Shown one piece after another: positions 45,568-54,013 of a DNA stretch of 64,000 nt; the first letter of the stretch is position 1; the number at the start of each line of letters is the position of its first letter. Source of the DNA: Chryseobacterium ginsenosidimutans (lineage in GTDB: Bacteria; Bacteroidota; Bacteroidia; Flavobacteriales; Weeksellaceae); contig NZ_JANUCO010000001.1 of assembly GCF_024807225.1 (NCBI RefSeq), forward strand, positions 3,224,001 to 3,288,000, in the 5' to 3' direction. A model generated the notes under the pieces. That model was given only the letters and a program-made list of their open reading frames with translations, was not told the origin of the DNA and searched no databases. Both the position numbers and the translations under genes were made by a program.

Positions 45568-48500
45568 TTAAAATTTAAAATTCATCCCGAATGAGTATAC
45601 TTTTGCTACCGGATAAAAAGCGCTGTCGTAGCCTTGGGTAAGCGCATTATCCGAATTCGCATCAAGGTTCATCCCGTTATAAGAAGTGATGGTGAAAAGG
45701 TTATTTCCTAAGAAATAGATCTGCGCAGATTTTATTTTTAAAGCTGAAGTAATGCTTTCTGGTAAGTTGTATGATAATCTGAGAGACCTTAATCTTACAT
45801 AATCTGCATTTTTGAAAAACAAATTAGACGTTCGTGCTTCTTTTCTGTTGTTGGAAAAATTCATGTTCGGCATTGCAAAAAAGCCATTCGGATTTGTTGT
45901 GGGATTGTAACGGTTATCAAAATAATATTGAGAAGCCATCCCAAAACCTTCACCGGATTCTAATGTACTTACAGAATCGCCGTTGTAAATCTTTTTGCCC
46001 AATTCACTGTAGAAAGTAAAGCTCAGTTCAAAATTTTTATATTTCAGATTATTCGTAAAACCAAAAATATATTTGGGAATCCCCGATCCGAAGCTTTTCT
46101 TATCATCAGTATCTATTTTTCCGTCTTTATTTAAATCTTCCATAATATAATCTCCGACCAGTGTTCCGGAAATGTGAGCGCTGTTGTCGATTTCCTGTTG
46201 AGATTTATAAATACCTACGATATTGTATCCGTACATTTCTCCGATCGATCCGCCCACTTTGGTTACCGAAAAGTTATTGGCTCCCGTTATAATCTGATTT
46301 TGTCCGTTCGCCAAAGCCAAAACCTTGTTGGTATTGGTTGAAAAACTTAAGCTGTTGTTGTACTCAAAATTTTCACCGATATGCAATGATTTGGTTGATA
46401 ACTGAATTTCCAACCCGTTATTTTTAATTCTTCCAATATTCTGAAGCGACGTCGTATAACCGGATTGCTGCGGAACGGGTACGTCGAGAAGAAGACCATT
46501 TCTGTTAAGGATATAATAATCTGCGGAAACATTTAAAAAGTTATTGAAAAGCGCGAAATCCAATCCAAAATTATTTGATTTCGATTTTTCCCAGGAAATA
46601 TTCGGATTTGGAGCGGTAGAAGATCGATAACCGGCTCCCAAATTACCTCCAAAAACATAATTTTCCTGCGCCATCAACGACAAAGCCCCAAAGTTTGGAA
46701 TCTGATTGTTCCCATTGCTTCCGATGCTGTATCTTAATTTTAGGCGATCGATGTATTGATTTTTAGGAAAAAAACTTTCATTACTTACGCTCCAGCCTAA
46801 TGCTAATGCATAAAAATCGCCCCATTTTGTATTAATTCCAAATCTTGAAGAACCGTCTCTTCTGTAAGATGCCATGACATTATATCGATTGGAAAAGTTA
46901 TAATTTACCCTTGAAAAATAAGAGATCAACGCCCATTTGTACTGACTTAAAGTGGTTTTAAATGCAGTTCCTCCCGCAATATTCGTAATGCTGTTGTCGG
47001 GAAAAGCGGTGGCTTCAGTTAAGACTTCATTGTTTTCTTCCTGCTGGTAAGATTGTCCTGCGATAATATTAAAACTATGATTATTCCATTTTTTATCATA
47101 CGTAAGGAGATTTTCTACAAGATAATTTTTCCTTATATAATCCGAACGTTTCGCCGTTGTTACATCAGGCGCAGCAGCTCTGTAAGCTCCAACCGAAGAA
47201 GGATCAAAGAAATTGTATTCGTAATTGGTATAATCTCCGCCTACTGATAATTTATATTTAAAATCTTTCAGAAAAGTAATTTCTGAAAATACATTTCCGA
47301 AGGTTTTAAACAAAGTATATTTACTGTTCACCATCTCTGCTATAGCCAAAGGATTTTCCACCAAAGCACCGTCTGTCGGAGTATTTATCTTTATCTGCTG
47401 AGAAATTGCTATGTTTCCATTCGCATCGTAAGGCGAAAAGAAAGGATAAGAAATGGTTGCCATCTGCAACGGATTATAAGACCTTGAAGTTTCCGCAATA
47501 ATATTTCCTGTGGAATAAGACGGCGTAATGGATGCGCCAAGTTTAATATTATCCGATAATTGGGTGGCTAAATTAATATTCGTAGAATATTTCTCGTAAT
47601 CTGTACCGATTACAATTCCTTTCTGATTAAAATAACTTCCTGTAAAAGCATATTTTGTTTTATCATTTCCGCCAATCACCGATAATGTTGTCTGACTTAT
47701 CGGAGCAGGTTTCATAACGGTTTTAAGCCAATCTGTATTCGTTAATCCTTGTTGACCGTCCAAATACGGCTTCAGATATTCAGGAATCAGTTCTCTTAAA
47801 GATGCACCTTTGCTTGTTCTTGTGGCATTATCGTCATTAATACTTCTGTTCGTTCCTTTAGACAAATAATTGTTGTCTCTCGCTTCTTTCAGAAATGTTG
47901 CCATATCGTAAGCATCCACAAACTTCACATTATCACTTCTCATCTGAATTCCGTAATAGGAATCCAGATTCACTTCCATTTTGCCTTTTTTTCCCTGTTT
48001 GGTTTCTATGAGAATCACGCCGTTTGCACCTCGAGAAACCATAAATTGAAGCCGAAGCTGCATCTTTAAGAATATCAATTTTTGCAATGGAATTAGGATC
48101 GATAGAATTCAGATTTGAACCTTCGGTAAGCGGTAAACCGTCAACAACAATCAATGGATTGGAACCTGCCGTGATTGTACCTATTCCTCTTACTCTAATC
48201 GTTGGCGAAGAACCCGGACTTGCATTGGTTTGCGTAATTTGCACACCTGTCACTTTTCCCGCAATGGCATCTCCGAAATTACCTGTAGCCACTCCTTTCA
48301 TCTGTTTTTCGTCAATTGATGAAATGGAACCGGTAACATCCTTTTTATTCTGTTTCCCGTATCCTACCAAAACAACCTCATCGATATCCTTTTCTCTTTC
48401 GGAGATTGTATCGTTGTATTTACCGGTATTGGAACTCAATAATTGCTTTTTAACATCAATTTTATTCTCTCTTTTTCTTACCGTTACGTTATTATTTTTA

Positions 48501-48778
48501 ATGATAAAATCAATAGAATAATTCTTTTTGAGATAAGCAAGCGTTCCCTCGAGAGAATTGTAATTGATCTTGCTGTCGTCAACGTAAATGTCTTCCAGAT
48601 CGGAAACCGAATAAAAGAATTGTCTGTTCGTTGTCCTGCCCAGTTTTTCCAGTACCTTCGTTAAAGGCACTTGTGATGCGAACACGGATGTCACTGAGTA
48701 TTTTGCAGCCGATGCGTACATGATATTCGGTACACATAAAACCCCAAGCAACACAATGCTGATTGCCGTTTTTTTCAT
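45568..48778 (-). pseudogene. SusC family TonB-dependent receptor with STN domain, frameshifted (+1)
   Basis: About 1,069 residues after repair. After the signal peptide, residues about 30-105 form an STN domain (QVPLTKVLEKLGRTTNRQFF, then FIIKNNNVTVRKR), the part that contacts a FecR-type anti-sigma factor. The plug begins at EVVLVGYGKQNKKDVTGSIS and goes through PLIVVDGLPL and KIDILKDAASASIYG. The frame breaks there: GGTTTCTCGAGG is read where GGTTCTCGAGG would give YGSRGANGVILIETKQG. The second frame holds the barrel and ends in the aromatic SFGMNFKF. The extra T near 48042 (on the plus strand, CGAGAAACC) is the only lesion seen. The adjacent FecR and sigma genes fit an STN-dependent receptor. 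Confidence 0.88.
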
Positions 48779-48855
48779 AAATTTGCTAAAATTAGTTTGT
48801 TAGATTCTTACTAGTTTATCATAAAGCATCGATAACCCCCATTATCGGTGCAATT

Positions 48856-49653
48856 TTATTTTAAGATGATTGTATTCTTCTGAGAATGGTCTATTTTAAA
48901 ATTAAACGGATAGCTTATAATGATCAGAATTTCATTAAGATTCCCCTTAAACGATCCGCTTATTTTTTCGTTTTTATATTCTGAAGGATATTCCAGATCG
49001 ATATTATAATTTTCTTTCAGCGTATTGATTACGTCCGAAAAATTGTTGTTTTTAAATGTAAATGTTCTTACCAGATCCGGACTGTAATAATGATGTTCGA
49101 TATTATTAACATCAGTTACCCAAGATTCTTTAGGCATCAGGAAAGTTATTTTCCCCTGATTTTCTATTTTTACCTTTCCTTCCAAAAGCTCCACTTTCTT
49201 TTCAGGTGATTTCTGATCCAGATAAAACTTTGTTCCCAAAACCTGCACATGAAAAGCTTTGGCATTTATTTTAAACGCTCTGCTTTTATCTTTTGCAATA
49301 TCAAAATATCCGTACCCCTCAAAATTGACTCCTCTTTCTTTTTTTCCAAAATTTTCCTGAAGACTCAGTTTACTGTTTGGAAACAGCTTAATGTGACTAC
49401 CATCGGGAAGCGTAAAAACCTGAGACTTATTTTTGGTTTCAAAAACGAGGTTTTGCTTTTGTTCTAATTTATTTTCGGAATTATAAAAAAACAACAGCCC
49501 AAAAATTGGAATCAAAACTGCTGCAGCCCAATACAATTTCTGTCTTTTTTTCGAGATCTTATTTTGAATACCGTTCCAAATTCGTTGGTCAGTTTCTCCA
49601 TCAATTTTTTGATTTTCTTCAGATATTGATTTCCAGTTTTTTTCAAAATCCAT
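48856..49653 (-). CDS. FecR family anti-sigma factor
   Basis: A 265-residue FecR-type protein. An N-terminal cytoplasmic segment of about 40 residues (with NWKSISEENQKIDGETDQRIW) is followed by one membrane helix (about 42-58, YWAAAVLIPIFGLLFFY). The periplasmic part has the FecR domain (VFTLPDGSHIKLFPNSKLSL, then GYGYFDIAKDKSRAFKINA and VLGTKFYLD) and the DUF4974-like C-terminal segment (FKNNNFSDVINTLKENYNID). It holds the ECF sigma factor at the membrane until the SusC STN domain signals that substrate is bound. The sigma gene lies 157 bases upstream and the SusC gene 77 bases downstream. Confidence 0.92.
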   Translation of the reverse strand: MDFEKNWKSISEENQKIDGETDQRIWNGIQNKISKKRQKLYWAAAVLIPIFGLLFFYNSENKLEQKQNLVFETKNKSQVFTLPDGSHIKLFPNSKLSLQENFGKKERGVNFEGYGYFDIAKDKSRAFKINAKAFHVQVLGTKFYLDQKSPEKKVELLEGKVKIENQGKITFLMPKESWVTDVNNIEHHYYSPDLVRTFTFKNNNFSDVINTLKENYNIDLEYPSEYKNEKISGSFKGNLNEILIIISYPFNFKIDHSQKNTIILK

Positions 49654-49810
49654 TATAACATTTGTCTTATAATTGAGATTACGCAGGAAACCTGAAATCG
49701 TCCACCCTTAAAAATCACAATTAATGTTTAATTAATTCTTAATTTATCTGGAGTTAATATAGAAAAGCTTTAAAACGAATCAAATCATTTAATAATCAAT
49801 GACTTAAATT

Positions 49811-50329
49811 TTAAATAAAATAAAGAAAAATAATAGAAAATATGAACTGTTGGAAGTTCGTTTTTAAGAATTTCAGAACTTTATTGATGTGTTTTTCCAC
49901 AGCAGATTTTGACAGATTGTTTTGTTCTGCGATTTTTGAATAGCTTAAATTTTGGACTTTATTCTGTAAAAACAAATCCCTGCTTTTTGCAGGAACTTTC
50001 TCCAAAAGAGACTGAAGCGTACTAATATCCTGATCAGAAATGATGTTTTCAGGGATTTCTTCCGCGTGATTTTCCAATACAGATTCATCGTTGCTGGAAG
50101 CAAGGATCATTTTATTTTTTCGGTAAAAATTGGCGATTTCCTGTTTGGCGGTCTTAAAAATAATTGCTTCCACATTTTCAGAATTCCTAAGATCTTTTAT
50201 ATGTTTCCACAGATGGATGAAAATTTCCTGAACAACATCTTCAATATCCTCATTATTCGAGATGTATTTTTTCACAAAGAAATAAACTTTATGTTTGTAG
50301 TCAGTGTATAAATTTTTAAATTGATCCAT
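49811..50329 (-). CDS. ECF sigma factor (FecI-like)
   Basis: A 172-residue ECF sigma factor. Region 2 spans about 1-75 (FFVKKYISNNEDIEDVVQEIF, partly the usual DVVQEIF signature), and region 4 spans about 110-160 (LEKVPAKSRDLFLQNKVQNLSYSKIAEQ, partly quoted, then SKSAVEKHINKVLKFLK). The C-terminus ends with a hydrophobic stretch FIFSIIFLYFI, unusual for a soluble sigma factor, which might be a membrane contact. It directs transcription of the FecR/SusC/SusD/GDPD genes downstream, in the usual surface-signalling scheme. It is not the same sigma as at 60174. Confidence 0.9.
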   Translation of the reverse strand: MDQFKNLYTDYKHKVYFFVKKYISNNEDIEDVVQEIFIHLWKHIKDLRNSENVEAIIFKTAKQEIANFYRKNKMILASSNDESVLENHAEEIPENIISDQDISTLQSLLEKVPAKSRDLFLQNKVQNLSYSKIAEQNNLSKSAVEKHINKVLKFLKTNFQQFIFSIIFLYFI

Positions 50330-50362
50330 TCAGTTTTGTCTGAAAAGTCGTACAAAGTTTTG

Positions 50363-50370
50363 CAAATATA
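50363..50370 (-). promoter_or_regulatory. Candidate -7 box (TAnnTTTG) of the ECF sigma gene
   Basis: TATATTTG on the minus strand, an exact consensus match, lies 33 bases upstream of the ATG at 50329. No clear -33 box was seen. Confidence 0.45.
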
Positions 50371-50446
50371 CTTTTCTCAAACTTTTAGTTCGTGAATCTT
50401 GTGTTAATTATTAGTGAACAGAATTTTGTAATAAATATTTGGGTTT

Positions 50447-50461
50447 AAACCTTCAAGATTT
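50447..50461. repeat. Degenerate half copy of the AAACCTTCAAGG repeat
   Basis: AAACCTTCAAGATTT resembles one arm of the palindromes at 39151 and 60847, with one changed base and no second arm. It lies just past the stop of the gene at 50473. Confidence 0.5.
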
Positions 50462-50472
50462 GGTTGAAAATC

Positions 50473-50745
50473 TCACTTTTTCTTTATCTTTTTCCTTGCG
50501 TCACGTATTTTTAAAGTCAATAATTTCCTTAGATCGCTGTGATATTGGTTATAGTTTTTGATGCTTTTTTCGAGCTTCTTTTTATTGTTTAAATACTCTT
50601 CGTAAAGGGTTGATAATTCTGAAACTTTAGAAATAATATCGCAGGACTGAACATCAGAATGATCGGGAATTTTTTTTAGCATAAAATGATAATATTCCGC
50701 TCGTTCGGTGAGGTTGGTGTGAGATTTAGGCTCTATTCCCTGCAT
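50473..50745 (-). CDS. Small charged hypothetical protein
   Basis: A 90-residue protein without signal peptide, membrane helix or motif that I recognise. It is highly charged, and the segment about 45-90 (LYEEYLNNKKKLEKSIKNYN, then LRKLLTLKIRDARKKIKKK) should form one long helix or coiled coil with a strongly basic end. It starts 11 bases after the S41 protease stop, so it is probably the last gene of the operon from 58926. The basic tail could bind nucleic acid or an acidic partner, but nothing more can be said. Confidence 0.6.
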   Translation of the reverse strand: MQGIEPKSHTNLTERAEYYHFMLKKIPDHSDVQSCDIISKVSELSTLYEEYLNNKKKLEKSIKNYNQYHSDLRKLLTLKIRDARKKIKKK

Positions 50746-50756
50746 TTTTTGTGTTT

Positions 50757-52115
50757 TTATTTAAACTTTACTCTTGAAAATCCGGCTTCAGAAGTTTCAC
50801 TTTGAAATAAGATCTTCACATTTTCCTGATCGATTTCTTTATTCACAGATTTTGAATAAATTTTACTTAACACCGAAGAAAGCAAAACCTCATCGGCATC
50901 TCCTAAAGAACGCAACGGCAGAGTAACAAATTCGTTTACAGCCAATTGAGGAGCAATTCCGTTGCTGTAATTTCCTTCGCCATTCGCATTGAAAACTTTA
51001 TAAACAACCGGATGAATCTGCCAAGTAATTTTCTTAGGTTTTCGTTTGTCTTCAATCATAAATCCTGCCATATCTTTCCCCAACGTAAGGTCTCCCACCT
51101 GAATTACCTGTACATAAGGCTTTAAATTATTAATCACAATTTCCGATGCTGAAGCTGTACTTTTTGAGGTAAGAATATAGACTTTATTCAACCCTAAAGA
51201 ATTGGTGTGCAAAGCAGTAAAACCTAGCGAACCGGGATCATAAGCTATTTGTTGGGCGAAAGTTCTTTTCACTTCTCCTCCATTTTTATTTCCTTTATAG
51301 ACAATAAATTGAGAATCTGCAGAAATTCCGGAAGGGATTAATGAACAAAGTGCGGCCGCCGATGAAACGGAACCTCCGTAATTATAACGAAGATCCAGAA
51401 CCAATTCCTGTACTCCTAAAGATTTGAATTCTGCAAATTTCTGATTGAGAGAAGGCGTCATTCCGTCCGGAAAATCGTAGACATACAAATACCCTGTTTT
51501 TTTACCATTTTTTTCGAAAATCTTTGATACCAAAGGCTGATCAAGAGAATATCCGTAATAAACCGTAATATTTTTTTCGTTGATAATGGATCCGTTTTCC
51601 CACTTTCCTACGGTCAGTTCAAGAATGGTTTTAGTGGGAATAGACGAGGTTAATTGCTCCGCATTGGAAGCGGTAATCGTTTGTCCGTTGATTTTTGTGA
51701 TCATCATTCCTCTTTCTAATCCGGCGTTGGAAGCGGGAGAATTTTTCAACACCAATTTAATTACTGTAACGACTTCACCATTTGATAATTGCAGAATCGC
51801 GTAATCAAAACCATACATATTGCGGACAGAAAGCGGATAGGTAGAAGAATCGGCGGTGTTGACAATAAAAGAAAACCGATCCTGAGAAGCCAATAAACTT
51901 TTAAAAAAATCCTTTACCGGAAGATGATAATCCGGCTTCAAAGGCATCTGATCTGCCCAGTAATAATACCGTCTCATGCTGTCCTGAACCCAAAGATTGA
52001 CAGATTCTGTGCTGCCTTCAGGAAAATCCGGAGCGTCATCGTCTGTACGGTTGCACGAAATCAGCATTGATAGTACGACTAAAATTACTCGCTGAATTTT
52101 TAAAAAGTTTTTCAT
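50757..52115 (-). CDS. S41 family (C-terminal processing) protease, lipoprotein
   Basis: A 452-residue peptidase. The signal peptide ends in a lipobox (VVLSMLISC, Cys about residue 21), so it is a periplasmic or outer-membrane lipoprotein. A PDZ-like domain (about 110-195) includes KNSPASNAGLERGMMITKINGQ, partly quoted. The S41 core contains GYLYVYDFPDG, the strand ELVLDLRYNYGGSVSSAAAL and the catalytic Ser in ILTSKSTASASEIV; the Lys of the dyad should follow in the block VGDLTLGKDMAG. Such enzymes trim C-termini of envelope proteins. Here the gene lies in the operon of a TonB receptor and two lipoproteins, suggesting a target among their products. Confidence 0.88.
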   Translation of the reverse strand: MKNFLKIQRVILVVLSMLISCNRTDDDAPDFPEGSTESVNLWVQDSMRRYYYWADQMPLKPDYHLPVKDFFKSLLASQDRFSFIVNTADSSTYPLSVRNMYGFDYAILQLSNGEVVTVIKLVLKNSPASNAGLERGMMITKINGQTITASNAEQLTSSIPTKTILELTVGKWENGSIINEKNITVYYGYSLDQPLVSKIFEKNGKKTGYLYVYDFPDGMTPSLNQKFAEFKSLGVQELVLDLRYNYGGSVSSAAALCSLIPSGISADSQFIVYKGNKNGGEVKRTFAQQIAYDPGSLGFTALHTNSLGLNKVYILTSKSTASASEIVINNLKPYVQVIQVGDLTLGKDMAGFMIEDKRKPKKITWQIHPVVYKVFNANGEGNYSNGIAPQLAVNEFVTLPLRSLGDADEVLLSSVLSKIYSKSVNKEIDQENVKILFQSETSEAGFSRVKFK

Positions 52116-52125
52116 AAATTTTTAT

Positions 52126-52866
52126 TTATAAATAATCTGCCACATCAATATCTCCTTTCACCACCACAATTCCGTTTTCCATTTTCTCCTGAAGTACGAT
52201 CATATTGGCGCCGATATCTTGTTTTACGGTAACTTTAATGATATTTGAACCTGTGTATGGTGCTGTAGTTCCCGGTTTATACAATTCCAGATAAACAGGC
52301 GCTGTCGTACTGAAGAAATTATATATTTTCACGGCTGTGAAATCTTTTTTTCCGATGTTATCAAATTCGGCAAGCACGACTCCGTTTTCTCTTTTTAGAA
52401 CACCTTTCACGCCTTCCAGAGATGATCCTGAAAATTCGCCAAGATTGGGAAAGATAAATTCAAATCCTACTTTTCCTAAATTTACGGTAGGTTTTACAGC
52501 ATAAGTCTGCAAGAAAATCCCTGGCAAATTGAAGAAATACAGATTTTTATAGTCTGTAAAATTATCGTACGTAATGGTGTATTTAGCGATTTGAGCTCCT
52601 GTCTGATTGTTGTAGATTCCCAATTCGTCGGTTTCTCCTTCATCCAGCACAAATGCGACCTGCGTTTCTACTTTTTCGGAGTAAGAGGTTTTTCCTGATA
52701 TTGATATTGGAGCTCCATTCAGTCTCATTTGAATAACGTCGGGTTTTGAATATCCTTTAATATTCACTTCAGCTGCTTTTTGTGCTTTGTCATAAGGTTG
52801 TAAACTGTCGTTGTCTGTGCAGGAAAATACTATTGTAAGTAGGGTGAGTGCTATGATTTTTTTCAT
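52126..52866 (-). CDS. Hypothetical lipoprotein of the TonB-receptor operon
   Basis: A lipoprotein of about 246 residues that starts at the ATG at 52866 with a signal ending in the lipobox TLLTIVFSC (Cys near residue 16). An open frame reaches further upstream to 52935 but begins with TTG and has no signal character. The mature part looks like beta-sandwich modules, with segments KGYSKPDVIQMRLNGAPIS, GKTSYSEKVETQVAFVLDEG and PGTTAPYTGSNIIKVTVKQ. I do not recognise a family. It lies 10 bases upstream of the S41 gene and 159 bases behind the T9SS protein gene, clearly in the same operon. A surface-binding role with the TonB receptor is inference. Confidence 0.7.
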   Translation of the reverse strand: MKKIIALTLLTIVFSCTDNDSLQPYDKAQKAAEVNIKGYSKPDVIQMRLNGAPISISGKTSYSEKVETQVAFVLDEGETDELGIYNNQTGAQIAKYTITYDNFTDYKNLYFFNLPGIFLQTYAVKPTVNLGKVGFEFIFPNLGEFSGSSLEGVKGVLKRENGVVLAEFDNIGKKDFTAVKIYNFFSTTAPVYLELYKPGTTAPYTGSNIIKVTVKQDIGANMIVLQEKMENGIVVVKGDIDVADYL

Positions 52867-53025
52867 CTCTAATATTTTAAATTCAGAAAAATTTAATGTA
52901 GAAAATTGCCCGTGCCTCAAAAAAGCACAAGGCAATCAATCTAATTATAAAAATCTACGTTGAAAAGGTTGTTAACTTCAGTTTTTTAGTTTTCATGGTT
53001 ATCCTTTTTTATGGAAGGATAAAGG

Positions 53026-53940
53026 TTATTTTTTAATAAATTTCACTCTTTCAGTGATGATTCCGTCGGAGATTACCGTGATGTAAGTTCCTGCGGTAAG
53101 TGCTGTAACATTTATGTTTTTAGAATAATTTTCTTTTGCTATTTCCTGACCTGCCATATTGTAAATAGTTGCGGTAGTTGTACTTTCTTTTAATCCAGGA
53201 TTTAATTTTAACTGAAGATAATCAGCAACAGGATTTTCTACTACTTTTGTAATATTTTGAGTTGTTTTCACTTCTTTAGTCGCCAAAACGGAAGCAAAAA
53301 TCGCCATTTCATCAATATTGATATTCTGAGAATTCGGAGCAGATCCGGTAGTAATTCTGTTGGACCAAAGTCCTATATAAATTTTCTTCCCTGCAAATGC
53401 GGAAATATTAATTAAAGATTCTGCAAACTGCGTAAGATCAGTCGGAAGATTGCTTGTAGCGCTGAATTTATAAGTCGCACCCCCTGAATTCTGAGCATCA
53501 GTCGCCATCTGCTGGAAATCCGACAATCCCGGAACCTGCTTTTGAGGCGTACTTACAAAAATATAGACATCTCTGCTTACACTGGTATGAGTAGATCTCT
53601 GTCTTCCAAGGTATCCTGCTAAAGTGATGTTTCCTCCGGCGTTGGTAAGATCTATTTCCGGAGAAATGATCCAATCGTTTTCTGCTGCAAAACCTGTGGC
53701 ATTTCCTGTAGGAACCAGATTGATCGAATAACGCAGAACGCCCGATGTTCCGTACGTTAAAGTAGTACCATTGTGATAAATATTCTGTCCCTGAATCCAG
53801 CCGTTTCCGTTGCCATTCAAATCATGAAAAGTCCATCCCTGTAAATCAGCGGGAGTATCAAAAGAATTGATCCAAACAGGATATTGTGCAAATATTGCCT
53901 GTGATAAAAGAATAACAGATAATAAAATTATTTTTTTCAT
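53026..53940 (-). CDS. T9SS-secreted protein with MAM/choice-of-anchor-like domain
   Basis: About 304 residues, starting at the ATG at 53940 where the signal peptide begins (KKIILLSVILLSQAIFAQ). Residues 20-220 resemble a jelly-roll choice-of-anchor/cleaved-adhesin domain (WINSFDTPADLQGWTFHDLNG, partly quoted, then DWIISPEIDLTNAGGNITL and ISAFAGKKIYIGLWS). The last about 75 residues are a type A T9SS sorting domain (VVENPVADYLQLKL, then TATIYNMAGQEIAKENYSKN, ending KFIKK). So it is exported across the outer membrane and attached to or released from the surface. The upstream ORF extension to 54006 is not a signal peptide. It is a binding or adhesion protein by family, with unknown ligand. Confidence 0.85.
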   Translation of the reverse strand: MKKIILLSVILLSQAIFAQYPVWINSFDTPADLQGWTFHDLNGNGNGWIQGQNIYHNGTTLTYGTSGVLRYSINLVPTGNATGFAAENDWIISPEIDLTNAGGNITLAGYLGRQRSTHTSVSRDVYIFVSTPQKQVPGLSDFQQMATDAQNSGGATYKFSATSNLPTDLTQFAESLINISAFAGKKIYIGLWSNRITTGSAPNSQNINIDEMAIFASVLATKEVKTTQNITKVVENPVADYLQLKLNPGLKESTTTATIYNMAGQEIAKENYSKNINVTALTAGTYITVISDGIITERVKFIKK

Positions 53941-54013
53941 AATAGTAGTATTTAGATTATTTAAAAAAAGTAAAAAGCAGGGAAAGAAATAAACCTTTCC
54001 CTGCATTGATGTA

